A stretch of DNA of 64,000 nucleotides from Spirosoma linguale DSM 74 (GCA_000024525.1 CP001769.1:6853001-6917000); one strand, 5' to 3'; counted from the stretch's first letter, positions 24,292 to 34,602 are shown. Numbers and translations are program-made. The notes: generated by a model not told the origin, from the letters alone.

Positions 24292-24963
24292 ATGCGCTTA
24301 CACCGGGAAGGCAAAACAATCATGATTACGACAGGGCTGGTGCTACTGGCCCTGAATCTGCTCGCCTATTTTTACTTGTTCTCCGATAATTCGACAGCCA
24401 TTACCTTATTAGCCATAGTAAGCCTGATTCTGTTTCTATTGGTTGTACAGTTCTTTCGTATTCCCACGCGCCCACTCACAACCGGCGAAACACAGGTCAT
24501 TGCTCCGGCTGACGGTAAGGTAGTTGTTATCGAAGAAACCGTTGAAAGTGAATACTTTAAAGATCGCCGTCGCCAGGTGTCGATTTTTATGTCGCCACTA
24601 AACGTGCACGTTAACCGCAACCCGATTACGGGTGTTGTTAAGTACTTTAAATATTTCCCCGGGAAGTATTTAGTGGCCTGGCATCCAAAATCGAGTACGG
24701 AAAACGAACGCACAACGGTTGTTGTTCAGGCTGCGAGTGGTACGGAAATATTATTCCGGCAAATAGCCGGTGCGGTGGCCCGACGTATCATCTGGTACGT
24801 GAAAGAAGGACAGCCCGTGAAGCAGGGGGATGAGTTTGGCTTTATCAAATTTGGCTCCCGGGTTGATCTGTTTTTGCCTTTAGATGCTGAAATCAAAGTA
24901 AATATTGGCGACGTAACACGGGGTGGCGTTACAGTAGTTGCTGAATTACCCGAGAAGGAATAA
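24292..24963 (+). CDS. psd: Phosphatidylserine decarboxylase family protein
   Basis: This 223-residue protein starts with two hydrophobic segments (MITTGLVLLALNLLAYFYLF and TLLAIVSLILFLLVVQFF) followed by the decarboxylase domain: VIAPADGKVVVIEE, RRQVSIFMSPLNVHVNRNP and FGFIKFGSRVDLFLP. Self-cleavage at G188-S189 yields the pyruvoyl group that decarboxylates phosphatidylserine to phosphatidylethanolamine. The short length is that of the archaeal-type PSD-A group common in Bacteroidota. The associated phosphatidylserine synthase is not nearby. Confidence 0.92.
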   Translation: MRLHREGKTIMITTGLVLLALNLLAYFYLFSDNSTAITLLAIVSLILFLLVVQFFRIPTRPLTTGETQVIAPADGKVVVIEETVESEYFKDRRRQVSIFMSPLNVHVNRNPITGVVKYFKYFPGKYLVAWHPKSSTENERTTVVVQAASGTEILFRQIAGAVARRIIWYVKEGQPVKQGDEFGFIKFGSRVDLFLPLDAEIKVNIGDVTRGGVTVVAELPEKE

Positions 24964-24978
24964 AAGAGTATTAATACG

Positions 24979-25031
24979 AATGCGACTTGTAGTGTCAGAT
25001 TAAATTTTGACAGTACAGGTCGCATTTTTTT
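24979..25031 (+). terminator. Terminator after psd
   Basis: AATGCGAC (24979-24986) pairs with GTCGCATT (25019-25026) and the inner bases continue the stem (TTGTA, TGTCA with TTGACA, TACA), followed by T5-T7. Confidence 0.85.
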
Positions 25032-25083
25032 GTGCTTATTCTGAGAAAGAGTTGTAATTTATGGGTCTAAATGTGTTGTGGCT

Positions 25084-26763
25084 ATGGACTTTGATTACAT
25101 CATTGTTGGTGCTGGCTCGGCTGGCTGTGTGTTAGCAAATCGGCTCTCGGCTGATCCGGCAAATTCAGTACTGCTGCTGGAAGCAGGTGGTCCTGATTCG
25201 AAAATGGAGATTCAGATTCCGGCCGCTTACACAAAACTACATGGATCAACCGTTGACTGGGGCTTTTGGACAGAGCCGCAACAGGCACTCAATGGACGGC
25301 GAATGTATCAGCCCAGAGGAAAAACGCTGGGCGGCTGCTCATCGACCAATGCAATGGCGTATGTGCGCGGCAATCGGCTCGATTACGACGATTGGGCCTC
25401 ATATGGCAATTCGGGCTGGGGGTACGACGATGTGTTGCCTTATTTCATCCGGTCAGAACATAATGAACAGTTCGATCAGCTCGATCCGCGTTACCATGGC
25501 CAGAATGGTCCGTTAAACGTCACGTTTGCTACACGCTTTCAAACACCGCTTGCGGGAGCTTTCGTCAATGCCTGCATACAATCCGGTATTCGAAAAAATG
25601 ATGATTATAACGGGGCCGAACAGGAGGGCACGGGGTTATTTCAATTCACGATCAGGGATGGCCGACGGCATAGTGCCGCAACGGCCTTTCTAAAGCCCGC
25701 CCTCAACCGACCAAACCTCAAAGTCATTACCCACGCCCACACGAAGCAGATTCTGATTGAGCAGGACCGGGCAACCGGTGTTGAGTTTATAATCGGTAAA
25801 AACCAGACGCAACAGGCAAAGGCGCGTAAGGAAGTAATCCTGTCGGCGGGGGCGTTCCAATCACCGCAGTTACTAATGCTGTCGGGCGTTGGGCCTGCCG
25901 ATACGCTTCGGTCGGCGGGAGTTCCGGTAAAGAAGGAGTTGCCTGGTGTGGGGCAGAATTTGCAGGATCATCTTTTTTCGGGGGTTAGCAGCTTATGCTC
26001 GCAGCGGGGCATTTCGGCTAATTTTCACCTTAAACCATTGAACCAGCTGAAAGGGCTGGCCCAGTTCTTCATCAGCAAAAAAGGGCCGATGACCATAAGC
26101 CCGCTCGAAGCCGTCGCCTTTTTACAAACCGATCAGCTTAGCCGTGCAGATGCCGATGCAGGCCGTATCGACATGCAGCTCCACTTTGCCCCCGTTCACT
26201 TCGATACGACGGACAAGACAGATTTTTATGATCTAACAACCTATCCCGTAACGGATGGTTATACCGTTCTGCCAACCTTGCTTAAGCCCAAAAGTCGGGG
26301 TTATGTTGGACTGCGGTCTGGTAATCCGCTCGACGCTCCTGTCATTCAGCCAAATTACCTGACCGACGAGCAGGATCGACAGGTGTTGCTTAGCGGCCTT
26401 CGAAAAACGATTGAGGTGATGCACGCCGATGCGTTCGGTCCCTACAGCCGTGGTATTAATGTACCGGCGGTCCATGCATCGGACGATGACCTTTGGCAAC
26501 ATGTACTGAGTGTTCTGGAAACAGTTTACCATCCGGTCGGAACCTGCAAAATGGGACCGACGTCCGATGAACTGGCCGTTGTCGATGCGGACTTAAGGGT
26601 TCGGGGTATTGAGGGACTTCGGGTAGTAGATGCCTCCATTATGCCGACAATTGTGTCGGGCAATACCAACGCGCCAGTCATTATGATTGCCGAAAAAGCC
26701 GCCGATCTGATTTTAGGTAAGACAGTACAGGGTAATACGAGCAGATACGAAACCACGCTCTAA
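25084..26763 (+). CDS. GMC family FAD oxidoreductase (choline-dehydrogenase-like)
   Basis: The 560-residue enzyme starts [21 protein letters not shown], the FAD-binding fold; an in-frame GTG two codons earlier is less likely. GMC signatures follow: [20 protein letters not shown] near residue 80, [20 protein letters not shown] near 260, and the C-terminal active-site region [11 protein letters not shown] with the catalytic His, and [15 protein letters not shown]. Members oxidise alcohols such as choline, glucose or polyethylene glycol. It resembles bacterial choline/alcohol dehydrogenases, but no bet genes are beside it, so the substrate is not assigned. Confidence 0.92.
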   Translation: MDFDYIIVGAGSAGCVLANRLSADPANSVLLLEAGGPDSKMEIQIPAAYTKLHGSTVDWGFWTEPQQALNGRRMYQPRGKTLGGCSSTNAMAYVRGNRLDYDDWASYGNSGWGYDDVLPYFIRSEHNEQFDQLDPRYHGQNGPLNVTFATRFQTPLAGAFVNACIQSGIRKNDDYNGAEQEGTGLFQFTIRDGRRHSAATAFLKPALNRPNLKVITHAHTKQILIEQDRATGVEFIIGKNQTQQAKARKEVILSAGAFQSPQLLMLSGVGPADTLRSAGVPVKKELPGVGQNLQDHLFSGVSSLCSQRGISANFHLKPLNQLKGLAQFFISKKGPMTISPLEAVAFLQTDQLSRADADAGRIDMQLHFAPVHFDTTDKTDFYDLTTYPVTDGYTVLPTLLKPKSRGYVGLRSGNPLDAPVIQPNYLTDEQDRQVLLSGLRKTIEVMHADAFGPYSRGINVPAVHASDDDLWQHVLSVLETVYHPVGTCKMGPTSDELAVVDADLRVRGIEGLRVVDASIMPTIVSGNTNAPVIMIAEKAADLILGKTVQGNTSRYETTL

Positions 26764-26785
26764 AGCTCGGCAACACTGAGGATGC

Positions 26786-28309
26786 TTACAGTTCAAAAAC
26801 TTTTCGCAGAATATCGTCCAGATATTCTCTTGAGTTAGCCAGGCGGGGTACTTTGTGTTGACCGCCTATTTTGCCGCGCTGTTTCATCCAGGCATAAAAT
26901 GTACCCGGCGGCACTACATGAATACGGGGCCGCTTGAGCACCATATCGTTGTACCGTTTGGCGTCGTAGTCGGAGTTGATCCGGCGGAGGGTATCGTCGA
27001 GGAGTTGATTGAACCGTTGCTGGTCGTTCGGTTCCTGCGAGAACTCGATGACCCACTCATGACATCCGTTGGCACCGTTGCTCATATAGCTGGGTCCGGC
27101 GGTATAATCGGTGATGACGGCTCCGGTGGCTTCACAGGCCTGGGTGATGGCCGTTTCGGCATTTTCGACAATCACTTCTTCTCCGAAGGCATTGATAAAA
27201 TGCTTGGTTCGGCCGCTCACCTTCAGACGGTGCGGATAAAGCGAGGTAAATCGCACGGTGTCGCCCACTTTATAGCGCCAAAGGCCGCCATTGGTGGAAA
27301 CAACGAGGGCGTAATTTTTATCCAGTTCGACTTCTTCAATGGTCAGAGCTTTAGGAAATGGCTGGTCGGCTTCCTGGATGGGGACAAATTCATAGAAAAT
27401 GCCGTAGTCGAGCATCAGCAGCATTTCGCCCACCCGCGACAGATCGTCCTGAATGGCAAAAAAGCCTTCCGATGCATTGTAAACCTCCTGATACCGGACG
27501 CTTTTGGAGGGAAAAACATGTTGCTGAAACAGCTCGCGATACGGTTGGAAGTTGACCGCTCCGTGCATCATAACCTCAAAGTTTGGCCATACTTCCAGAA
27601 TGTTTGATTTACCCGTTCGGGCCAGGATTCGGTCGATCAGCACCATGCCCCAGGTAGGTGTCCCCAACATACTGGTCACGTTTTCCTGCGAGGTAAGCTC
27701 AACCATCCGCTCCAGTTTGGCTTCCCACTCGTCCATGAGAGCGACCTGAAGGGAAGGTGTGCGGATATATTGTGCCCAACTGGGCAGGTTTTTCATGACT
27801 ACTGCCGATACATCGCCAGCTGCACTGTTGGTTCCGTATGGATTCTGGTGGAGACTGCCGCCGATGGATAACCCTTTTCCCTCAAACGCCCGGCTGTCGG
27901 GGTTGTTGGCGATGTACAGGGCCATCATGTCTTTGCCGCCTTTAAAATGACTTTCGTCCAGCGACTCGGTTGTGACCGGTATAAATTTGCTGCGGGCGTT
28001 GGTCGTCCCGGACGACTTCGAAAACCAGCGTACGGGCGATGGCCAGAGGACTTTATTTTCCCCTTTCAGCACGCGTTCGATGTATGGGAACAGGTCTTCG
28101 TAACTCGAAACCGGTACCTGTTTCTGAAAATCCTGAATGGTTCGAATGGATTTGTAGGCGTGTTTTTTGCCCCAATCCGTTCGGCGACCCGCCCGAATCA
28201 GTTGATTAAAGACTTTCTGCTGCACCACTCCGGGATTTTGCTTCATAGCTTCAATGCGCGGCAATCGCCGTTGAAGGAGCCATTTGAGCGTGGTATTTAG
28301 AAAAGTCAT
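26786..28309 (-). CDS. GH3-family acyl-acid amido synthetase-like protein
   Basis: The ~507-residue product, starting at MTFLNTTLKWLLQRRLPRIEAM, belongs to the GH3 family of the adenylate-forming enzymes. The ATP-binding segment RWFSKSSGTTNARSKFIPVT lies near residue 105, and YNASEGFFAIQDD near 290 and WRYKVGDTVRFTSLYPHRL plus GRTKHFINAFGEEVIVENAE are typical. Plant GH3 enzymes join amino acids to auxin or jasmonate; bacterial members are mostly uncharacterised and widespread in Bacteroidota. It is convergent with the GMC gene. Confidence 0.9.
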   Translation of the reverse strand: MTFLNTTLKWLLQRRLPRIEAMKQNPGVVQQKVFNQLIRAGRRTDWGKKHAYKSIRTIQDFQKQVPVSSYEDLFPYIERVLKGENKVLWPSPVRWFSKSSGTTNARSKFIPVTTESLDESHFKGGKDMMALYIANNPDSRAFEGKGLSIGGSLHQNPYGTNSAAGDVSAVVMKNLPSWAQYIRTPSLQVALMDEWEAKLERMVELTSQENVTSMLGTPTWGMVLIDRILARTGKSNILEVWPNFEVMMHGAVNFQPYRELFQQHVFPSKSVRYQEVYNASEGFFAIQDDLSRVGEMLLMLDYGIFYEFVPIQEADQPFPKALTIEEVELDKNYALVVSTNGGLWRYKVGDTVRFTSLYPHRLKVSGRTKHFINAFGEEVIVENAETAITQACEATGAVITDYTAGPSYMSNGANGCHEWVIEFSQEPNDQQRFNQLLDDTLRRINSDYDAKRYNDMVLKRPRIHVVPPGTFYAWMKQRGKIGGQHKVPRLANSREYLDDILRKVFEL

Positions 28310-28379
28310 GGGGCTAAAATAACACAAACTAACCAAATAGAAGAGGTTAGAGATGAAAACGTAAAACCAAAGAATCTGT

Positions 28380-29285
28380 TTACAAGCCGCTTGCCCGGTC
28401 CGGATAGTCCGTAATCAATCCGTCGACGCCCCACCGCTTTAGCCGCTCCATATCTGCCCGGTTATTAACCGTCCATGGAATAACACGGATACTCTGCTCG
28501 TGCAACCAGTCGATTTTTCGTTTGCTGAGTAGACGGAAATAGGGGCTGTAAACATCGGGTGTAAAGCCAAGTTCATCGAGATTGGTTGACGGGCTGCGTA
28601 AGTTTTCTACCAAAGCTGACAGCCGAACAGGCGGATAATCGCTTTCGGCAACACCCTTTTTCCATTGCTTTAGCATGGCAAAATCAAAACTTTGAATAAC
28701 AATTCGGTTTGGGTTAACACGCTCAGTCGGAAACTGTTTTTTTAGCACTGCCTGAACGAGGTCACAAAACTCGGCTGGTTCGGGCTGGCTTTTGCCATAC
28801 TCCGAGGGCTCACTTTTGATCTCTATGTTGTACGAAAATAGGGGAAGATTATGCGCCTTACGGTACGCTTCTGCCTGCTCAATTACCTCACTCAGCAAAG
28901 GTTTATGAATACTAAGCTTTTGTTGTTCGGGATAAGCGGGGTTACCGTTAGTGCCAACATTATAGCGTTTTATGTCGGCATAGGTCATGTTGTAAAGAAC
29001 CAGATCTCTCTGCGCTTTCTTATCAACCGGCACGCCATCCGGAGCGATGCTGAAGGCCGCGTTGAAGTAAGGTTCGTGTGAAACGACGACTTGCCGGTCT
29101 TTGCTGATCACTACGTCCATTTCCAATGTCGTTACACCCAAATCCAGTGCTTTCAGAAAGGCGGGCACTGTATTCTCAGGCATTAACCCCCGGCAACCAC
29201 GATGCCCCTGAATGTCGAACGTAGGTGAATCTGACGGAACAAGAGCACTTGTTAACATAAAGACCAACAGTAACAAAAAGCGCAT
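28380..29285 (-). CDS. Secreted glycerophosphodiester phosphodiesterase
   Basis: The 301-residue enzyme has a signal peptide (MRFLLLLVFMLTSALVPSD) and a GDPD TIM barrel. The active site appears as IQGHRGCRGLMPENTVPAF with the first His and Arg, LEMDVVISKD with Glu and Asp for calcium, and VVVSHEPYFN with the second His. It splits glycerophosphodiesters into glycerol-3-phosphate and an alcohol in the periplasm. It lies 39 bases after the FG-GAP gene and is the likely last gene of the SusC/SusD locus. Confidence 0.9.
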   Translation of the reverse strand: MRFLLLLVFMLTSALVPSDSPTFDIQGHRGCRGLMPENTVPAFLKALDLGVTTLEMDVVISKDRQVVVSHEPYFNAAFSIAPDGVPVDKKAQRDLVLYNMTYADIKRYNVGTNGNPAYPEQQKLSIHKPLLSEVIEQAEAYRKAHNLPLFSYNIEIKSEPSEYGKSQPEPAEFCDLVQAVLKKQFPTERVNPNRIVIQSFDFAMLKQWKKGVAESDYPPVRLSALVENLRSPSTNLDELGFTPDVYSPYFRLLSKRKIDWLHEQSIRVIPWTVNNRADMERLKRWGVDGLITDYPDRASGL

Positions 29286-29324
29286 GTGGCAGATGGAATA
29301 GCTTCCAAAAGTACAATTTCTTTT

Positions 29325-32300
29325 TTAGTTATGATTTTTTTTTGAAACCGTCCCGGGCACAACCCACGACGACTGGGAAAGGTAGCCGCTACCATAGCTA
29401 AATTCCTGTTTTCGAGGAGTCGTGCCAGTTGCCCGTTTCTGGCTGGCGGGGTCAGGGCGTTGATAGAGTGCACCCGGCGCTGTTGCGGTGAACACCCGCA
29501 GCGGGCCATTATTTTGCGTAGCTATGTACCACAATTGCCCATTCGCTACCAATAGGCTGGCCAGTGCTTTGGCATCTCCATCAACGACAAAGCCCGACTG
29601 AGCCGGTGAAAGTGGTTTGAAGTTGCCCCGCCCATCGCCCAGTAGGCATAACCCAAGCCCGGCATCCTGCCAGCCCGAAAGGACTTCGGTCGAGTAGTCG
29701 TTGCCTGCCAGTAGGACGTCCAGATTGCCGTCATGGTTAAGGTCTATGATCGAACTGCCGAATACGGGAGAAAATTGAGCTTCAATGGGTAAGGCATGAA
29801 TCACAAAACTACCCGCCCTATTTTCAATATAAGCCGATGCCGAATAAGTAACTCGTTTAACCACCGCAAGCTTTTGCTCGTCGGTCGATAATAAGTTCGA
29901 TAGCGTTGTTTTACCATAAGCGGCATAGGTCGTCATTTTCTTTTTAAAGGAAGGAATCTGGTCCGTCAGCACATCGCGCGGGTGAAAGGGATATTCCGTG
30001 CCGCCGTTGAAAAAGCTGATTATGGGGTCCAGCGTGCCGTTTTTGTCGTAGTCTGCTGCGTAGACAGATACGGGTTGGTTGGCCGAAGCCTGTAAGCGGC
30101 TGTTCAGGCCGCTATTTCCCGCTACATAATCCATGTCGCCGTCATTGTCGAAATCACCCGCCGAGAGGCTGTTCCAGAACCCAACGGCCTTCGTTAGTTC
30201 TGGTGTATGCATGATTGAAAAAGCACGACCCTGCTGGTTTCTGAAAACGGTAATGGGCATAAACTCCCCGGCCAGCATTAGGTCGGGCCAGGTATCGTTG
30301 TCAACGTCTGTCCAGAGCGCCGAACAAATCAGGCCCGCCCGGCTTAGGCCCGGTGCCAGTTGGTCCGTTACGTCGGTGAAGCGGACTGCGCCTGATTTGC
30401 TGTCATTGCGTAATAAATAACTCCGGGCGGGTTCCGGGTAGCGCTGCGGGATGATGCGCCCGCCAATGAACAAATCTAAATCGCCGTCGTGGTCGAAGTC
30501 GGTGGCAATAACGCATGAGCCGCTGGACATTGTGTTGGGCAAAGCGTTCGGTGACCCACGGAAATTACCTTTTCCATCATTCAGGTATAGGCTATCCTGA
30601 CAGACGGTTTCATTCCGGCCAAATTCTGTGCTTCCATGAACGGTGTAGAGGTCAAGGTCTCCGTCGTTATCCGCATCGAAGAGAAGAACGCCGGTTTCTT
30701 CCGGTTTTTTTGTCGGCTGGTCTTTCCGCCGGAACGAAGCGGACGCCAGTAGTTGGTTCTTCTGCTGAAGAAAGAACGTACCGCCTTTATAGGCACTGCC
30801 CGCAATGTAAATATCATCCAGCCCGTTGCCGTCCACATCCCCCGCCGCCAGCCCTGGACCAATTTGTGAATGTTTGTGCGGTAGAAGCGTTTGCTGAGCT
30901 TTATAATCGACAAAGTCGTCTTCCTGATGTTGATAGTCAAGACCCTTTGGCGAGGTGATTTCTGTTAGTAAAGGGGAAACGGAAGGTTGTAATGTCAAAA
31001 ATGATTCGGGTTGAAGGCCCGCCTTTCGCTCATCCAGCGTCAGCAACTGATCAACTGCCACATTGGTAAGCTTTTGCCCGTTGCCCGTTGGCCAGACTAT
31101 TTTTAATGAGTCGATGCGTCTGGCCGAGCCCAGTCCGACATGAATGCCCGATGCCATAGTGGACTGGTAGCCTCGTTGCCGGGTATATTCGGTGTAGTGC
31201 AGCTGTCCGTTTGACCAGATGGCCACTTTCGCGCCAATGCCTTCCCGATTACCCGGCTTACCCACAAGGGTTATGCGCAGAAAATGCGTTTTGAGAGAGG
31301 ATTCTGCATTTTCGACGGTGCGATTTCGGTAGATGAAAGCCGGGTCATTGATATTATTCATAACCAGATCCAGATCGCCATCGTTGTCGAAGTCAGCATA
31401 GGCGGTGCCGTTCGTGAAAGAAGATTCGGTCAGGCCCCAGTCGGTAGCAACATTCGTAAAGTGGAGATCGCCGGTATTGTGGAAGAGGAAGTTAGGTTTG
31501 TAAACGGGCTCCAGATCAACAATCCGTTTCAGTAGTTGAGCGCGTCGGTCGGTGTCAGTACCGAAGTTGCCGTCGTCCCGGTTATAGCTGGTGAAATCCA
31601 GATCGGTGATGTCTTTGCGGTAGCCATTTGTAATCAGTAAATCTGAGAAACCGTCATTGTCCAGATCGGAAAAAAGGGCACTCCAGCTCCAGTCGGTTGC
31701 CGCTGTTCCGGCCAGGTAACTAATGTCTGAAAAGTGAGGCACAGGGGATAGGGGATGCTCTTTGCTCGCTGCCCCAAACCCTCTATTCAACTGAAGTACA
31801 TTTCGAATGTATTGCGGTTGGTAGCCTAGCCGACGAGCCATCTGAAAGCGGTCGTAGGGAATGGTAGAGAACATGGTTTTCTGCCGGAGGTTGTCGTCCG
31901 GTAGCATATCCACCACGGCGAGGTCATTCAGGCCGTCGTTGTTTATGTCGGCCATATCCACGCCCATGCTGTTGTGGCTCTGGTGTTTCAGAGTCTCGGC
32001 GATGCGGTTGCTAAACGTTCCATCCTGATTGTTGACGAGCCATACATCATTGGACTGAAAGTCATTGGCCACATAAATATCCGGCCACCCATCCTGATTG
32101 ACGTCGTTCACAAGTACGCCCAGCCCCCAGCCTTCGTGAACAAGGCCCGTCTGGGCGGAAATATCTTTGTATGTAGGAGTTAGGAGTTGGGAGCGAGGGG
32201 TTAGGAGCCTGCCGGAAGCAGTACCTGAACGCGAAAGCGTTTTTGCGGCCGGACGGCTCCTCGCTCCTAACTCCCAACTCCTAACTCCTACATTCTCATA

Positions 32301-32951
32301 CAGCTTATCCACACTTCGGGCGGAGCCGTCGTTTCGGGGGCCAATAACGTTGTTCCGGTTGAAGTTTTCGAGGGCGTTTGTCAGCAGGAACAAATCCAGG
32401 TCGCCGTCGCGGTCAAAGTCGAGAAAGGTGGCTTGTGTGGAGTAACTTGAATCGGCTAACCCGGCCGCCTGAGCCGATTCAACAAAATGGGGAATGCCAT
32501 TGGCATCGTTACCCTGATTGAGAAAGAGCAGATTGGGGACGGCCTTGCCGCGGCTGGGGTGGATGGTCGACACGTAAATGTCCTGCCGACCGTCCTGGTT
32601 AATATCAGCTACGGCTACGCCCGTACACCAGTACCTGGTACCGACACCTGCTGAGTCGGTTACGTCTTCAAATTTGAAATTGCCTTTGTTGAGGTACATC
32701 CGGCTCGAAACCTGATTTCCGGCAAAGAATACGTCCTGCTGGCCATCACCGTTGAAGTCACCAACGCCAACGCCACCCCCATTGTAGAGGTATTCAAATT
32801 CGAGCACATTCAGCGAATCGCTTTCTGTAATGGTATTGGCAAAGTCGATGCCGGTTTCACGGGTTGTTAGTCGTTCGAATCGTGACGATGGATGCGTACA
32901 GCCGACCAATATGAGTGCCAGAAACCCGGTCAGCCTGAGTAAGTAATACAT
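29325..32951 (-). CDS. FG-GAP/VCBS repeat lipoprotein with ASPIC/UnbV domain
   Basis: The chosen start at 32951 gives MYYLLRLTGFLALILVGC, a lipoprotein signal with cysteine at about residue 18; a longer in-frame start is possible. Over 1,200 residues there are many FG-GAP repeats with the D-x-N-x-D-G-x-x-D calcium loop (for example GVGDFNGDGQQDVFFAG, DLDNDGFSDLLITNG, DFDHDGDLDLFIGGR). An ASPIC/UnbV domain lies near residues ~610-700 (GIGAKVAIWSNGQLHY, GLGSARRIDSLKIVWPTG). These fold as beta-propellers on the cell surface. About 40 residues encoded at 32171-32293 are a palindrome insertion. It follows SusD and may bind or process the locus substrate. Confidence 0.9.
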   Translation of the reverse strand: MYYLLRLTGFLALILVGCTHPSSRFERLTTRETGIDFANTITESDSLNVLEFEYLYNGGGVGVGDFNGDGQQDVFFAGNQVSSRMYLNKGNFKFEDVTDSAGVGTRYWCTGVAVADINQDGRQDIYVSTIHPSRGKAVPNLLFLNQGNDANGIPHFVESAQAAGLADSSYSTQATFLDFDRDGDLDLFLLTNALENFNRNNVIGPRNDGSARSVDKLYENVGVRSWELGARSRPAAKTLSRSGTASGRLLTPRSQLLTPTYKDISAQTGLVHEGWGLGVLVNDVNQDGWPDIYVANDFQSNDVWLVNNQDGTFSNRIAETLKHQSHNSMGVDMADINNDGLNDLAVVDMLPDDNLRQKTMFSTIPYDRFQMARRLGYQPQYIRNVLQLNRGFGAASKEHPLSPVPHFSDISYLAGTAATDWSWSALFSDLDNDGFSDLLITNGYRKDITDLDFTSYNRDDGNFGTDTDRRAQLLKRIVDLEPVYKPNFLFHNTGDLHFTNVATDWGLTESSFTNGTAYADFDNDGDLDLVMNNINDPAFIYRNRTVENAESSLKTHFLRITLVGKPGNREGIGAKVAIWSNGQLHYTEYTRQRGYQSTMASGIHVGLGSARRIDSLKIVWPTGNGQKLTNVAVDQLLTLDERKAGLQPESFLTLQPSVSPLLTEITSPKGLDYQHQEDDFVDYKAQQTLLPHKHSQIGPGLAAGDVDGNGLDDIYIAGSAYKGGTFFLQQKNQLLASASFRRKDQPTKKPEETGVLLFDADNDGDLDLYTVHGSTEFGRNETVCQDSLYLNDGKGNFRGSPNALPNTMSSGSCVIATDFDHDGDLDLFIGGRIIPQRYPEPARSYLLRNDSKSGAVRFTDVTDQLAPGLSRAGLICSALWTDVDNDTWPDLMLAGEFMPITVFRNQQGRAFSIMHTPELTKAVGFWNSLSAGDFDNDGDMDYVAGNSGLNSRLQASANQPVSVYAADYDKNGTLDPIISFFNGGTEYPFHPRDVLTDQIPSFKKKMTTYAAYGKTTLSNLLSTDEQKLAVVKRVTYSASAYIENRAGSFVIHALPIEAQFSPVFGSSIIDLNHDGNLDVLLAGNDYSTEVLSGWQDAGLGLCLLGDGRGNFKPLSPAQSGFVVDGDAKALASLLVANGQLWYIATQNNGPLRVFTATAPGALYQRPDPASQKRATGTTPRKQEFSYGSGYLSQSSWVVPGTVSKKNHN
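32171..32293. repeat. Palindromic element inserted in frame in the FG-GAP gene
   Basis: Arms 32171-32193 and 32271-32293 (begin ATGTAGGAGTTAGGAGTTGG) are perfectly complementary over 23 bp, with imperfect inner pairing and a central AACGC-GAAA-GCGTT hairpin. It replaces what should be a short loop between KLYEN and TYKDIS with about 40 residues (VGVRSWELGARSRPA...LLTPRSQLLTPT), keeping the frame. AGGAGTT repeats resemble heptamer repeats seen in other bacteria. Confidence 0.88.
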
Positions 32952-32969
32952 ACCTGAAAGATAAAAAAA

Positions 32970-33001
32970 ATCCCCGATTGACACGAAGGCCAGCCGGGGA
33001 T
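32970..33001 (-). terminator. Hairpin between susD and the FG-GAP gene
   Basis: ATCCCCG and CGGGGAT (32970-32976, 32995-33001) pair, and on the minus strand are followed by eight T. It may end part of the transcript after susD and reduce downstream expression. Confidence 0.75.
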
Positions 33002-33042
33002 CGACTATTCAAATTAGGTTGGTAATACAGAAAAGGTAATGT

Positions 33043-34578
33043 TTAATATCCCGGATTCTGATCTTTCTGGGTCAACTTACTATTGTTGTCCAGCTCTTGC
33101 TGTGGGATAGGCAGCAGTTCCTGTTTCCCCTTAGCAAAGTAGGGTATTGGCTCAGTCTGAAGTTTGTTTTGGGCCCGCCAGCGCAGAATATCCCGGTTAC
33201 GAATCTGTTCGCCCGCCTGTTCTACCCGTTTTTCGTGGACAACGGCCCTGAACACTTCCGCCTTGCTATTTACCGGATAGTTAGCCGTAGGATACGGTGG
33301 CATGGCTACGCTTGCCCGAGCCCGTATCTGATTGAGCAGCGCAATGGCGTTAGCACTGTTGCCGGTTTCGTTCTCTGCTTCGGCCATCATCAGCAACACT
33401 TCTGCGTACCGGATTAGCCGCATATTGATGCCGGATGTGTAGAAGGTTTCGTTGTTTTTATACATCGCCGTGTATTTCCGCCAGCTAACTTTCTGCGTCA
33501 CCCCATTCACGACAGACGTGTTTCCCTGCACCTGCGACTCCATCAACGTATTCAGGCCATTGTTGTACGCATCGCCAATGAAGTAGAAGTTATACTTCAG
33601 GCGCGGGTCGGTTTTGGCGTCGCCTTTAGCCGTGTTTTCGTATTCGTTCAGCAAGCCGTCTGATGGAATCAGGTTTCGCCAGCCAATGGCCGAATACTCC
33701 TGGCTGCGGGTCATGGTTTCATTAGCGCCGTTATCATTGCCATCACCGTCCCAGTTAAAATCACCGATTTTAGAGAAACCAATCTCGAAGATCGACTCGG
33801 TATTGAATTCAGTTTCTTCGATAAAATTGTCGAGGTAGTTAGCCGTTAGCTTGTAAAGTCCCGAACTGATGATCGACTGAAGCTGGGTTTTTGCACTGGC
33901 GTAATCGCCTTTCTGCATATAAACCCGTGCCAGCAGTGCCTGAGCCGCCCCTTTGGTAGCCCGGCCGAGGTCGGCCCCGGTAGCTGTAGCGGGCAAATCG
34001 GTCTGAACGGCCAGCAGATCGGTAGTCAGCAGAGTGTAAATTTCATCGACCGACGATTTTGCTTTGGTGCCATCTACTTCGGTAACGTAGTTGGTATAGA
34101 GCGGAACGGCTCCCCAAAAGGTTGTCAGATCGAAGTAAGCCATGGCGCGGAGAAACTTCGCTTCGGCCACTACCCGTTTTGCCAGAGCTGCATTGTCCGT
34201 AACGGCAGGGCCATTGTCAATCACGACGTTGGCCCGGTGGATAACGCGATAAAGGCCGTTCCATACGGATAAGGCAACGCCGTTTCCGGGATTCTGAGCA
34301 CCTGATAAAATCTGGTTTCGGGGTGCTTCCAGCTGCCCGCCACCCGAGGCTACATCGTCGGAGCGGAGATCGTGCAGGAAGAACCATTCGCGGCCGGTCA
34401 GGTTGGCGCTTTGCCAGACGGCGTAAACTGCATTGACGCCTTTGAGCAATTCAGCCGAGTTTTTGTAATAATTGGCGGTAATGACCTGGTTAGGATTCAC
34501 CTTATCCAGGCTGCTGGTGCTGCATCCGAAGAACAGCCCCATAGCCACGATACCCGAGGTCCAGTATGTAGATTTCAT
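33043..34578 (-). CDS. RagB/SusD-family nutrient-binding lipoprotein
   Basis: This 511-residue lipoprotein starts MKSTYWTSGIVAMGLFFGCS with the lipid-carrying cysteine at ~19. SusD features include the early SSLDKVNPNQVI, tetratricopeptide-like helices with FLRAMAYFDLTTFWGAVPLY and AQALLARVYMQKGDYASA, and a C-terminal NQIRARASV and RNRDILRWRAQNKL. It sits on the outer surface and delivers ligands to the SusC channel encoded just upstream. The ligand is not revealed by sequence; the usual readings are glycans, peptides or other large molecules. Confidence 0.95.
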   Translation of the reverse strand: MKSTYWTSGIVAMGLFFGCSTSSLDKVNPNQVITANYYKNSAELLKGVNAVYAVWQSANLTGREWFFLHDLRSDDVASGGGQLEAPRNQILSGAQNPGNGVALSVWNGLYRVIHRANVVIDNGPAVTDNAALAKRVVAEAKFLRAMAYFDLTTFWGAVPLYTNYVTEVDGTKAKSSVDEIYTLLTTDLLAVQTDLPATATGADLGRATKGAAQALLARVYMQKGDYASAKTQLQSIISSGLYKLTANYLDNFIEETEFNTESIFEIGFSKIGDFNWDGDGNDNGANETMTRSQEYSAIGWRNLIPSDGLLNEYENTAKGDAKTDPRLKYNFYFIGDAYNNGLNTLMESQVQGNTSVVNGVTQKVSWRKYTAMYKNNETFYTSGINMRLIRYAEVLLMMAEAENETGNSANAIALLNQIRARASVAMPPYPTANYPVNSKAEVFRAVVHEKRVEQAGEQIRNRDILRWRAQNKLQTEPIPYFAKGKQELLPIPQQELDNNSKLTQKDQNPGY

Positions 34579-34602
34579 AATGACGTTGTTTATGTCTATT
34601 TC

